Shown: one piece after another, positions 8,592 through 17,454 of the stretch
Layout: each line of letters opens with the position of its first letter
Position numbering within the stretch: position 1 is the stretch's first letter
Source of the DNA: Firmicutes bacterium HGW-Firmicutes-7
GTDB lineage: Bacteria; Bacillota; Clostridia; Lachnospirales; Vallitaleaceae
Length of the DNA stretch: 64,000 bases
Assembly: GCA_002841375.1 (NCBI GenBank)
Contig: PGZO01000021.1
Coordinates: 1-64,000 of the forward strand
Direction: 5' to 3'
The notes under the pieces: generated by a model
Told to the model about the DNA's origin: nothing
Seen by the model: the letters and a program-made list of their open reading frames with translations, nothing else
Databases searched by the model: none
Program-made: the position numbers and the translations under genes

Positions 8592-9017
8592 CTACGTGAT
8601 TTGTATTGTAATTAACCTATACTCCAACCCTTTTGATAAATCTTTTTCAATATAAATCCATATTGCTTCCTCTGGAATTAAGTCTTCTATATAATTAGCC
8701 CATTCGATAAAGGTTACCCCATCTCCATAGAAATAATCCTCATATCCAATTTCATCCATTTCTTCTAACTCTTGAATTCTATACACATCAAAATGATAGA
8801 ATGGCATTTGGGTGCCTAGGTACTCATTCACAATTGTAAAAGTAGGGCTTGTAATCTGCTCTTTAATTCCCAATCCTTCTGCAAATCCTTTGGTGAAAAT
8901 GGTTTTACCAACACCCAAATCGCCCACTAGACAATAAACTTGTCCCTTCTCTGCTTTTAATCCAATTTCTTTACCAATGTTCATTGTATCTTTTGGTGAT
9001 AGTGAAACAGCTATCAT
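8592..9017 (-). CDS. tsaE: t6A synthesis ATPase TsaE
   Basis: A small P-loop ATPase that drives cycling of the t6A complex. The Walker A GDLGVGKT is near residues 32-39. The SPTFTIVNEY and HFDVYR segments, typical of TsaE (YjeE), follow, and FIEWANYI is near the C-terminus. Length 141. The start follows AAGGAG. It lies between tex and tsaB on the same strand with short gaps, so one transcript is likely. Confidence 0.95.
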   Translation of the reverse strand: MIAVSLSPKDTMNIGKEIGLKAEKGQVYCLVGDLGVGKTIFTKGFAEGLGIKEQITSPTFTIVNEYLGTQMPFYHFDVYRIQELEEMDEIGYEDYFYGDGVTFIEWANYIEDLIPEEAIWIYIEKDLSKGLEYRLITIQIT

Positions 9018-9061
9018 AAAACTTATACTCCTTATTTCATCAAGTCTAAATTATTAGTTAG

Positions 9062-11203
9062 TTAGATCAACATACTAAGTGCAATTCTTTTTTTCTCCAA
9101 ATCAACAGATAATACCTTAACATCAACGATATCACCTACTGAAACAACTTCTAATGGATGCTTAATAAATTTATCGCATAGTTGTGATATATGAACAAGT
9201 CCATCTTGATGAACCCCAATGTCAATAAAAGCGCCAAAATCAATAACATTTCTTACGGTACCTTTTAAAATCATGCCATCACTTAGGTCTTTCATTTCAA
9301 GTACATCTGTTCGAAGAATGGGCTTTTGCATCTCTTCTCTAGGATCTCTACCCGGTTTTTCTAATTCCTTCACAATATCTTCTAGTGTTGGAACACCTAC
9401 CTCCAATTTTTGAGCAAGTGCTTCAAGATTTTTAATTGCTTTACTAAATTCTTTTAGCTGTCCACCTTTAACATCCTCTAAACCATAACCCATCTCTGAT
9501 AGAAGCTTTGTCGCAACAGCATAGCTTTCAGGATGGACGCCCGTATTATCTAATGGGTTTTTTCCATCTGTTATTCTTAGAAACCCTGCACATTGTTCAA
9601 ATGCTTTCGCACCAAGCTTAGCAACCTTCTGGAGTTCTTTTCTATTATAAAATTTCCCCCCCGCTTCTCTATATGCAACAATATTTGTTGCAAGCGTTTT
9701 ACTAATCCCTGAAACATATTGAAGAAGAGATGGTGATGCTGTATTTAAATCTACGCCCACTCTATTCACTGAATCTTCAACTACTGCAGATAAGGCTTCA
9801 CCTAAGATTTTTTGGTTCATATCGTGTTGGTATTGCCCTACACCTACAGATTTCGGATCAATTTTAACTAGCTCAGCTAAAGGATCTTGAAGCCTTCTAC
9901 CAATCGAAACAGCACTTCTAAGTGCAACATCAAATTGTGGAAATTCTTCAGTTCCAAGTTTAGAAGCAGAATAAACGGATGCACCAGCCTCGTTAACGAT
10001 AATGTATTGCACCGGTTGCTTAAGCTCTTTAATTAATTCAACTGTAAATATTTCCGTTTCTCTTGAAGCAGTTCCATTACCTATAGATATTAACTCTACC
10101 TTATGCTTTTCGATTAATTTTTTAAGTGTTGCTTTAGAACCTTTAATATCGCTTTTTGGAGGAGTAGGATAAATCACAGTTGTATCTAATACTTTTCCTG
10201 TTCCATCAATTACAGCAATCTTGCAACCTGTTCTAAAAGCAGGATCAATTGCTAAAACTATTTTATCATGAATTGGTGGTTGCATTAATAACTGTTCTAG
10301 ATTTTTTCCAAATACCTTTATAGCGCCTTCTTCTGCCTTTTCTGTTAATGCGCTTCGAATTTCACGTTCTATTGCAGGTGCGATCAATCTCTTATAACTA
10401 TCATCAATTGTTTCATTTAATACTGGCTTAGAAAATTGATTATCCGCAATCACCACTCGCCTATTTAAATAACAAATAATTTCAATAATTGGCGCTTCTA
10501 GCTTAACTGTTAGAATCTTCTCTTTTTCGCCTCTATTAATTGCTAAAATTCTATGTCCAACAATTTGCTTAATGTTCTCTGAATAATCATAATACATTTC
10601 AAATACAGAAGCTACTTTATCATCTTTCGCCTTCGTAAGAATCTTACCTTTTTCAAAGGTTAATTTTCGTATTTCTTTTCTATAGTCCGCATCATCCGAA
10701 ATAATTTCAGCGATGATGTCTTTTGCTCCATCTATTGCTTCTTCTACGGTATTCACTTCTTTATCAGTATTAACATACGTCATCGCAATTTCTGCGACTG
10801 GACGATCTAACCTTTGTAACATGATTTCAAGTGCCAAAGGTTCTAATCCTTTTTCTTTAGCTACTGTAGCTCTTGTCCTTCTCTTTGGTCTAAATGGTCT
10901 ATATAAGTCATCTACCTCCACTAATGTTTTGGCAGAAGTAATTTGTATCTCTAATTCTTCCGTTAACAATCCTTGTTCACTGATACTACTAATTACTTGT
11001 TCCTTTTTGGACTCAAGATTATTTAAATAAATCCATCTCTCATGAAAATCCCTTAGTACTTCATCCGTTAAAGATCCAGTAACTTCCTTTCTGTACCTTG
11101 AAATAAATGGAATCGTATTTCCTTGCTCTATAAGTTCTACGGTATTTTTGACTTGCCAATCTTTTAGACTAAATTCTTTTTCTATCGCTTTTAAAATATC
11201 CAT
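9062..11203 (-). CDS. tex: RNA-binding transcription accessory protein Tex
   Basis: A 713-residue Tex homologue. Domains in order: an N-terminal helical Tex domain, a YqgF/RNase H-like domain (VLAIDPAFRTGCKIAVID region, about 320-450), tandem helix-hairpin-helix (SPSLLQYVSGISKTLA, about 500-560), and a C-terminal S1 RNA-binding domain (MILKGTVRNVIDFGAFIDIG, about 645-712). Tex binds RNA and affects transcription and expression of various factors, but its exact role is not settled. The start follows AAGGAG. It is the first gene ahead of tsaE and tsaB. Confidence 0.96.
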   Translation of the reverse strand: MDILKAIEKEFSLKDWQVKNTVELIEQGNTIPFISRYRKEVTGSLTDEVLRDFHERWIYLNNLESKKEQVISSISEQGLLTEELEIQITSAKTLVEVDDLYRPFRPKRRTRATVAKEKGLEPLALEIMLQRLDRPVAEIAMTYVNTDKEVNTVEEAIDGAKDIIAEIISDDADYRKEIRKLTFEKGKILTKAKDDKVASVFEMYYDYSENIKQIVGHRILAINRGEKEKILTVKLEAPIIEIICYLNRRVVIADNQFSKPVLNETIDDSYKRLIAPAIEREIRSALTEKAEEGAIKVFGKNLEQLLMQPPIHDKIVLAIDPAFRTGCKIAVIDGTGKVLDTTVIYPTPPKSDIKGSKATLKKLIEKHKVELISIGNGTASRETEIFTVELIKELKQPVQYIIVNEAGASVYSASKLGTEEFPQFDVALRSAVSIGRRLQDPLAELVKIDPKSVGVGQYQHDMNQKILGEALSAVVEDSVNRVGVDLNTASPSLLQYVSGISKTLATNIVAYREAGGKFYNRKELQKVAKLGAKAFEQCAGFLRITDGKNPLDNTGVHPESYAVATKLLSEMGYGLEDVKGGQLKEFSKAIKNLEALAQKLEVGVPTLEDIVKELEKPGRDPREEMQKPILRTDVLEMKDLSDGMILKGTVRNVIDFGAFIDIGVHQDGLVHISQLCDKFIKHPLEVVSVGDIVDVKVLSVDLEKKRIALSMLI

Positions 11204-11306
11204 ATACGGTCTCCTTAAAATAAATCTTTACCTATTATATCAGAAAGTGGAAAAAATACCAACTATTGATTGGTTTAGCTTATGCATACCAACCTTTTCA
11301 GCAAAT

Positions 11307-11351
11307 AAAAAAGCTAGCTCCCCATAGAATTTAAATCTATTTTGAGCTAGC
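11307..11351 (-). terminator. Terminator of the hom-lysC operon
   Basis: GCTAGCTC at 11313-11320 pairs with GAGCTAGC at 11344-11351, with an inner palindrome around TTTAAA. On the minus strand the stem is followed by TTTTTT. It sits 15 bases past the lysC stop. Confidence 0.85.
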
Positions 11352-11365
11352 CCTTATATATAAAA

Positions 11366-12580
11366 TTATTTTGATGCAGCAAGCTTGAACTGTTCATGAA
11401 TAGCGTTCATTGCCGCTTCAACATCATGCTCATCTACTAGAACTGATATTTTAATTTCAGAAGTGGAGATCATCTTGATATTAATATCCGCATCATAAAG
11501 TGCCTCAAACATAGTTGATGCAACTCCTGCATTTGAAGCCATTCCTGCTCCTACAAGAGATACCTTCGCCACATCTTCATCCACTTCTACTTTTGACCCA
11601 GATATTCTGTCTAAATTTCCTTCAATAATACTAACCGCTTCCTTTAAGTCACTCGTTGGTAATGTAAAGGAAATATCCTTCGAGCCCTCTCTACCAACTG
11701 ATTGAAGTATAATATCAACATTAATACCTTTTTTTGCTAACAATGAAAACAACATAAAGGCTTTACCTGGCTCATCTTTAATACCAATTACCGCTATTCT
11801 AGCAACATCCTTATCAGATGCCACACCACTCACAAGCATTTTTTCCATTCTACATTCCTCCTTAACGATTGTTCCTTCTTCTCTTGTCAAACTTGATCTA
11901 ACAACTAATTCTACACCATATTTTTTTGCTAATTCTACTGAACGATTATGAAGAACTTTAGCGCCTAAAGATGCAAGCTCAAGCATTTCATCATAAGTTA
12001 TTTCATCAAGCTTTCTCGCATTCTTTACGACTCTTGGGTCCGCTGTATAAACACCATTAACATCTGTAAATATTTCACATTTATCTGCATCAAGGGCGGC
12101 GGCTAGAGCAACAGCAGTCGTATCAGAGCCACCACGTCCAAGTGTTGTAATGTCCTCATATCTATTTATTCCTTGAAACCCTGTAACAATAACAATATTT
12201 TTTCTATCTAACTCCGTTCTAATTCTATCTGAGTCAATCTTCTTAAGTCTAGCATTTCCATAAGTAGACGTTGTAACCATAGGTACTTGATAAGCATTTA
12301 AAGATATTGCTGGATACCCAAGCGATTCTATTGCCATAGCCATCAGTGATACCGATTGTTGTTCTCCCGTTGCAAGAAGCATATCCATTTCTCTTCTTGA
12401 TGGATTAGGATTTATCTCTTTTGCTTTGTCTAGAAGTTCATCTGTAGTATCTCCTTGTGCTGACAGTACAACAATAACTTCATGACCTGCTATATAGTCT
12501 TCTAAAATCCTATTTGCTACATTAAAAACTCGTTCTTTATTTGCAAGTGAACTGCCTCCAAATTTTTTAACAATTAGCAC
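11366..12580 (-). CDS. lysC: Aspartate kinase
   Basis: Phosphorylates aspartate, the entry to Lys, Thr, Met and diaminopimelate synthesis. The kinase domain starts IVKKFGGSSLAN. FTDVNGVYTADPR and the GRGGSDTTAVALAAAL motif (~150-165) are intact. Two ACT domains fill the last ~140 residues and should mediate feedback control. I start at GTG 12580 because a perfect AGGAGG lies seven bases upstream. A longer frame from 12670 would overlap the previous gene and adds 30 non-conserved residues. The 404-residue length fits the family. Last gene of the aspartate-family operon. Confidence 0.96.
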   Translation of the reverse strand: MLIVKKFGGSSLANKERVFNVANRILEDYIAGHEVIVVLSAQGDTTDELLDKAKEINPNPSRREMDMLLATGEQQSVSLMAMAIESLGYPAISLNAYQVPMVTTSTYGNARLKKIDSDRIRTELDRKNIVIVTGFQGINRYEDITTLGRGGSDTTAVALAAALDADKCEIFTDVNGVYTADPRVVKNARKLDEITYDEMLELASLGAKVLHNRSVELAKKYGVELVVRSSLTREEGTIVKEECRMEKMLVSGVASDKDVARIAVIGIKDEPGKAFMLFSLLAKKGINVDIILQSVGREGSKDISFTLPTSDLKEAVSIIEGNLDRISGSKVEVDEDVAKVSLVGAGMASNAGVASTMFEALYDADINIKMISTSEIKISVLVDEHDVEAAMNAIHEQFKLAASK

Positions 12581-12609
12581 TGTTTTTCCTCCTATATTAA
12601 CGCAAATTT

Positions 12610-13833
12610 TTAAATAACCTTGTTTGTTTTCTCTAGCAAATAATCCATAAGTAAATGTCCTTGGGTACAATGTATTCCTGTATTTGCCCCATTTTTTTCT
12701 GTATAAGTAAATCCGGAATTTTTATTTAAAGTACTGTCATATAGAATATATGGCACTGGATTACTCGTATGTGTTCTTAAAGCAATAGGTGTTGGATGAT
12801 CCGGTAAAATTAAAATCCTAAAATCAACGCGCTTTTCTTCTAATGCCGCTACTATTGGTGTAACAATTTTAGCATCCAAAGCTTCTATCGCTTTAATTTT
12901 ATTTTCTAGTTCACCTCTATGACCACATTCATCCGGCGCCTCAACATGAAGGTAAACAAAATCTTGGCCTCTATCTAAAGCATCAATGCATGCGCTAGCT
13001 TTACCTTCATAGTTCGTATTTAAAGTGCCTGTGGCTCCTTCAATGTCTATGCTTTCCATCTTTGCAGCAATCGCAATTCCTTTTAACAAATCTACTGCTG
13101 AAATCATACTTCCCTTAAGAATATACTTCTCTTCAAAAGAAGGCAATACAGGCTTCTTACCTTCACCCCAAATCCAAATTGAATTAGCAGGTTTCAGACC
13201 TTTTTCTTTTCTTCTTAAATTCACTGGATGATTATTTAACAACTCATAACTGGTCTTCATCATATGATATATCTCTTGGGCACCATCACCCTTTGGTAAA
13301 TAATCTCCAATTCTTTTACCCAAAATATCATGAGGAGGTGTTAAATTAACCTGTACTGAACCACCTTCCCAAATTAAGGCATGTCTATAACTAACACCAG
13401 GATAAAAATGCATAATCTCATTCCCAAAGTTCTTCTCAATATAGATAATTAACTCCTTGGCTTCCTCAGAGGTAATTTCATCTGAACTATGGTCAAGTAT
13501 AACCTTATCATCATATACCTCCTCCTCAGACAGAGTTACAACGTTACATCTAAAGCAAATATCGGTATCTTTCATTGAAATTTTCATACTTATTGCTTCT
13601 AATGGTGATCTACCCGTATAGTACTTCTTAGGATTATAACCCATTACCGAAAGATTTGCTGTATCACTTCCAGGAGACATCCCTTTAGGGATTGTACTCA
13701 CTAAGCCAAGCTCACCCTTCATAGATAATTTATCTATTGTAGGTTTATTTGCAACTTCTAATGGTGTTTTTAAACCTAATTGCTCTAAAGGTTCATCTGC
13801 CATGCCATCGCCAAGAATTACAACATACTTCAT
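12610..13833 (-). CDS. Phosphoglycerate-mutase-like protein, probable homoserine kinase
   Basis: Belongs to the archaeal-type cofactor-independent phosphoglycerate mutase (ApgM) branch of the alkaline phosphatase superfamily. Metal-site motifs: LGDGMADEP at the N-terminus, GSDTANLSVMG with the catalytic Ser (about 55-65), HVEAPDECGHRG (about 285-296), LPDHPTP and GIHCTQGH near the end. Length 407. The context hom - this gene - lysC is the hallmark of the subgroup proposed as an alternative homoserine kinase (TIGR02535). No other homoserine kinase is in the window. Phosphoglycerate mutase activity remains an alternative. The start follows AAGGAGG, 12 bases after hom. Confidence 0.85.
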   Translation of the reverse strand: MKYVVILGDGMADEPLEQLGLKTPLEVANKPTIDKLSMKGELGLVSTIPKGMSPGSDTANLSVMGYNPKKYYTGRSPLEAISMKISMKDTDICFRCNVVTLSEEEVYDDKVILDHSSDEITSEEAKELIIYIEKNFGNEIMHFYPGVSYRHALIWEGGSVQVNLTPPHDILGKRIGDYLPKGDGAQEIYHMMKTSYELLNNHPVNLRRKEKGLKPANSIWIWGEGKKPVLPSFEEKYILKGSMISAVDLLKGIAIAAKMESIDIEGATGTLNTNYEGKASACIDALDRGQDFVYLHVEAPDECGHRGELENKIKAIEALDAKIVTPIVAALEEKRVDFRILILPDHPTPIALRTHTSNPVPYILYDSTLNKNSGFTYTEKNGANTGIHCTQGHLLMDYLLEKTNKVI

Positions 13834-13845
13834 TGTGTTTCCTCC

Positions 13846-15084
13846 TTAACCTACTCTTATAGCACTTTCAATTTGTAATATTGAAGGTTGCCTTTCAAAA
13901 ATCCTTAATTTGTTTTGCAAATCTTTTTCAGAACTTTTAGTCGTTACAAAAGCAATCTCTTCTTCATAATCATTTAATTTTACAAAATTTACGTCGCCAA
14001 ATATTTTTAATACACTGTCCTTTGAAGCTGGAAAAAAATCAGTCTTAGCTACAACGAGGTATCCAAATTTCACTTCATCTATTGACATAAGTTCCATTTT
14101 CTTCGTGCTCCAGAAAGACATAATATTTCTTCCTAAGTGTTTTATCGCATCAACTATATCAGTTACTACAGCACTTGCTGTAGGCAACTTCCCTGCACCT
14201 TTCCCATAAAACATTACTTCTCCAATTACATTGCCCTTTACTAATATGGCATTAAATACACCATGTACATGTGATAACGGATGCTCATTGTCAATTAACA
14301 TTGGTGCAACCATCGCATATACTTTATCATCTATCTTTTTGCAAGTAGCCAAAAGCTTAATATCTAATCCAAGTTTTTTTGCATATGCCATATCCTTATC
14401 AGAAATATTTGTAATCCCTTCCGTATATATATCTTCATAATCAACATGCATGCCGAAGGCCAAAGATGCAAGAATTGCAATCTTTCTGCATGCGTCATGA
14501 CCTTCAACGTCTGCTTCTGGATTTCTTTCTGCATACCCTTTATCTTGGGCTTCTTTTAACACTGTGTCAAAGGATAATCCTTCTTCTGACATCATCTTTG
14601 ATAAAATAAAATTCGTAGTACCGTTTAAAATACCTGTAATTTCATATATCTCATCAGCAGTTAACGACTGGTTGAGGGGTCTAATGATAGGTATTCCTCC
14701 CCCAACACTTGCCTCAAACATGAAATTTATATTTTTATCCTTAGCTATTTCTAACAGCTCAGCACCATGCTTCGCGACAAGTTCTTTATTAGAGGTTACA
14801 ACACTCTTACCTTTAACTAAAGCACTTTTAACAAATGTATAAGCCGGTTCTATACCGCCCATTACTTCTGCAATAACCTTTACTTCATCATCATTTAATA
14901 TTTGTTCAAAATCATGTGTTAAAATATCTTCAATAGGTGAGCCCGGAAATTCTCTTAGATCAAGTACATATTTTAGATGAATTTCTTCGCCTGCCTTCTT
15001 ATTAATGCTCTCTTGATTTTTACTTAAGACTTCCACAACACCAGAACCTACTGTTCCATATCCAAGTACTGCTATACTTATCAT
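13846..15084 (-). CDS. hom: Homoserine dehydrogenase
   Basis: Reduces aspartate semialdehyde to homoserine. The N-terminal Rossmann motif GYGTVGSGV, the catalytic region GGIPIIRPLNQ, and GILNGTTNFIL with EAQDKGYAERNPEADVEG are all present. A C-terminal ACT domain (about 340-410) suggests threonine feedback. I use the ATG at 15084, eight bases after AGGGAG. A GTG at 15093 overlaps the upstream stop and lacks a site. Its ribosome site lies inside the end of the ACT gene, so the two are probably translationally coupled. Confidence 0.95.
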   Translation of the reverse strand: MISIAVLGYGTVGSGVVEVLSKNQESINKKAGEEIHLKYVLDLREFPGSPIEDILTHDFEQILNDDEVKVIAEVMGGIEPAYTFVKSALVKGKSVVTSNKELVAKHGAELLEIAKDKNINFMFEASVGGGIPIIRPLNQSLTADEIYEITGILNGTTNFILSKMMSEEGLSFDTVLKEAQDKGYAERNPEADVEGHDACRKIAILASLAFGMHVDYEDIYTEGITNISDKDMAYAKKLGLDIKLLATCKKIDDKVYAMVAPMLIDNEHPLSHVHGVFNAILVKGNVIGEVMFYGKGAGKLPTASAVVTDIVDAIKHLGRNIMSFWSTKKMELMSIDEVKFGYLVVAKTDFFPASKDSVLKIFGDVNFVKLNDYEEEIAFVTTKSSEKDLQNKLRIFERQPSILQIESAIRVG

Positions 15085-15089
15085 CTTTA

Positions 15090-15533
15090 TCACTCCCTAG
15101 CTAGAATTTTCACTTGATGGATTCCTTCATGAGCTTCCATCTTGCTAATCATATCTTGTATGTCACCTGTTGATGGTAAAACTTCGATACTTAATGTTAT
15201 ATTAGCCACACCATTGATTGGAATGGTTTGATGAATAGTTAAAATATTCGCCTTATATTCTGCAACTTTGTGAAGTACGCCCGATAAAATGCCCGGTTCA
15301 TCGTCAATTCCCATACCTAGCGTTATGGTTGCACCTCTTGAATTTTCGTAAAAAGGAAAGATATCATCTTTATATTTATAAAATGAACTTCTACTAATAC
15401 CTACCGCATCGACTGCTTCTTGTATCGTTATCGCTTTCTCTTTTTCAATTAATTGCTTCGCTTGAACCACTTTTAAGTAAACCTCTGGTAAAGCTTTACT
15501 TGTAATGATATAGTATTTTGCAGAGTCTGGCAT
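15090..15533 (-). CDS. ACT domain-containing protein (UPF0735/PheB type)
   Basis: A 147-residue protein with an N-terminal helix-turn-helix-like part (ITIQEAVDAVGISRSSFYKY, about 36-56) and a C-terminal ACT domain (about 70-145, starting TITLGMGIDDEPGILS). The family is known as UPF0735 and is sometimes labelled PheB; its biochemical role is not established. Its place as first gene before hom suggests an amino-acid-sensing regulator of the operon. AAGGTGATG lies before the ATG at 15533. Two earlier in-frame starts (GTG 15542, ATG 15539) overlap that site. Confidence 0.85.
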   Translation of the reverse strand: MPDSAKYYIITSKALPEVYLKVVQAKQLIEKEKAITIQEAVDAVGISRSSFYKYKDDIFPFYENSRGATITLGMGIDDEPGILSGVLHKVAEYKANILTIHQTIPINGVANITLSIEVLPSTGDIQDMISKMEAHEGIHQVKILARE

Positions 15534-15660
15534 GTTCATCACCTTTTTGTTTTTTTGAGAAGAACAAATGTATTCTCTCGAAAGATAATATCATAGGTCA
15601 TCGTAAACATCAAGTTATTTTTAAAATTTTATATGAATTTTAAACTATTTGCTTTATAGA

Positions 15661-15703
15661 AATAGGGGAATATGATTAAAACAGCAAATCATATTCCCCT
15701 ATT
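15661..15703 (-). terminator. Terminator of cheW
   Basis: A 17-bp perfect stem, AATAGGGGAATATGATT paired with 15687-15703, with a 9-base loop. It lies past the cheW stop and ahead of the aspartate-family operon. Confidence 0.8.
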
Positions 15704-15724
15704 TATTTACTAGGACACGCTTAA

Positions 15725-16189
15725 TTATTCTGCAACTTCTACTACTTCACCTAAAGATATCTTCTCTTCGTCTGTTACAACTAGTTCTACATCTAAAAGT
15801 ATAATCATACGTTCATCAACCTTTGCAACGCTTTTAATATACCTTCGATCAATACCCGTCAATATTTTCGGGGTTGCTTCGATACTTTCATCTTCAATAT
15901 TTAAGATTTCTACAACTGTATCCACTACAAATCCAACCTTCATATTGTTCGTAAATGCTACGATAATTTTAGTCTTATCATCATTTTCTTTGTCACTAAG
16001 ATGAAATTTCTTTCTTAAACTAAAAACAGGAAGAACCTCGCCTCTTAAGTTAATAATTCCATCAACATATTCTGGTGCGTTTGGGATTTTTACGACTTCT
16101 TGATACTTTTCAATACCATTAACACACATGATATCCAGTCCATATTCTTCTTTATCTAACTTGAATACTACTTGCTGTAATGTTGCCAT
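15725..16189 (-). CDS. cheW: CheW-like coupling protein
   Basis: A single CheW domain (154 residues) that normally links chemoreceptors to the CheA kinase. Conserved blocks are QVVFKLDKEEYGLDI at the start, PNAPEYVDGIINLRGEVLPV (about 40-60) and DKTKIIVAFTNNMKVGFVVD. No other chemotaxis or flagellar gene is in the window, so its partner receptor and kinase must be elsewhere. I start at the ATG at 16189 after AGGAGG. An upstream ATG at 16234 has no site. The gene has its own terminator. Confidence 0.93.
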   Translation of the reverse strand: MATLQQVVFKLDKEEYGLDIMCVNGIEKYQEVVKIPNAPEYVDGIINLRGEVLPVFSLRKKFHLSDKENDDKTKIIVAFTNNMKVGFVVDTVVEILNIEDESIEATPKILTGIDRRYIKSVAKVDERMIILLDVELVVTDEEKISLGEVVEVAE

Positions 16190-16311
16190 AATCTTTCCTC
16201 CTATGCATTTTTTAAAAGTGCCTGCCACTTTCATTTGACAAAAAAGGTTCCTTTTTATACTTGTAGAACAATCTTTCTTGCCAACAAGATTTTATTAATT
16301 ATTACTACCTA

Positions 16312-17419
16312 TTAATTTGACATACTTTTATTTAGATATGCATTTATAAATACATCAATTTTACCGTCCATTACAGCACTAACATTTCCAACTTCCTCAT
16401 TTGTTCTATGATCTTTAACCATACTATAAGGGTTCATGACATAGGACCGTATTTGACTTCCCCATGCAATATCCTTCATTTCCCCTCTGATGCCTTGCAT
16501 TTTATCGATTTGCTCTTGTTGTTTATATTCAAACAGCTTTGCCTTAAGCATTTTCATAGCACGATCTTTATTTTTATGCTGGGAACGTTCATTTTGGCAT
16601 TGAACAACAATACCAGTAGGCAGATGTGTAATTCTCACAGCGGAGTCTGTCGTATTTATATGTTGCCCACCAGCACCGCTTGCTCGGTAGGTGTCAATTC
16701 TTAAATCATCATCTAATATCTCAACATCAACATCATCATCAATTTCAGGTAGCACATCACATGAAGCAAAAGATGTATGCCTTCTGCCTGAAGAGTCAAA
16801 CGGTGATATTCTAACGAGCCTATGCACACCTTTTTCTGATCTCAAATATCCATACGCATTATCCCCAGATATCTGTATTGTAATTGATTTAATTCCAGCC
16901 TCTTCACCATCTAGAATGTCAAGTATCTCAGTCTTATAACCTTTATCATCAGCCCATCTATTATACATTCTAAATAACATACTAACCCAGTCACAGGCTT
17001 CTGTTCCACCTGCACCTGCATGCAATGACATAATGGCATTATTTCCATCATATTCACCTGATAATAATGTAGCGATTCTAAGTTGCTCAAATTCTTTAAT
17101 AAAAAGGGCAAGTGTTTCTTTAACCTCTAATACGATTTCATCATCTTGCTCTTCCATACCCATTTCAATAAGTACTTCTATATCTTCAAAAGTACGATTC
17201 ATTTCATCATAGGCTGCTATCTTATCCTTGAGCTGTTTTAAGTGTTTAAGGATGTTTTGAGAATTCGTTGCATCATTCCAAAAGCCTTCATTTGCAGTCT
17301 CATCCTCAATTTCTTCTATTCTTATTTTAGCATCTTTTACGTCAAAGTGAAACACCCATTTCAAATATTTTTTCTTTATAACTATTAAGCTGTTGCTTTG
17401 CTTGATCTAGTTCTAGCAT
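16312..17419 (-). CDS. prfB: Peptide chain release factor 2 with programmed +1 frameshift
   Basis: RF2 releases peptides at UGA and UAA. The gene starts at ATG 17419 (after GGGGTG) and encodes 25 residues to an in-frame UGA at 17342-17344. The slippery CTT TGA C allows +1 slippage into the main frame, whose first residue is Asp 26, giving 368 residues. This is the classic autoregulatory frameshift: low RF2 favours slippage. The stop-recognition SPF motif (RISPFDSSG) and the catalytic GGQ (GAGGQHINTTDSAVR) are intact. An ATG at 17364 in the main frame is not the true start. It lies downstream of secA on the same strand. Confidence 0.96.
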
Positions 17420-17454
17420 ATTTACACCCCTTTTTTTTTAATATTCATTCGTTA

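Noticed and set aside
11588-11600. A CTACTTTTGAC match to the element end inside lysC
   Set aside because: It lies in the conserved coding frame with no second end or flanking repeat; chance match.
15543-15660. Lysine or threonine riboswitch/T-box before the aspartate-family operon
   Set aside because: The leader is too short and shows no conserved T-box or L-box sequence.
17342-17419. prfB as a broken gene (in-frame stop after 25 codons)
   Set aside because: The stop lies in the known CTT TGA C frameshift site, so this is normal regulation, not a pseudogene.
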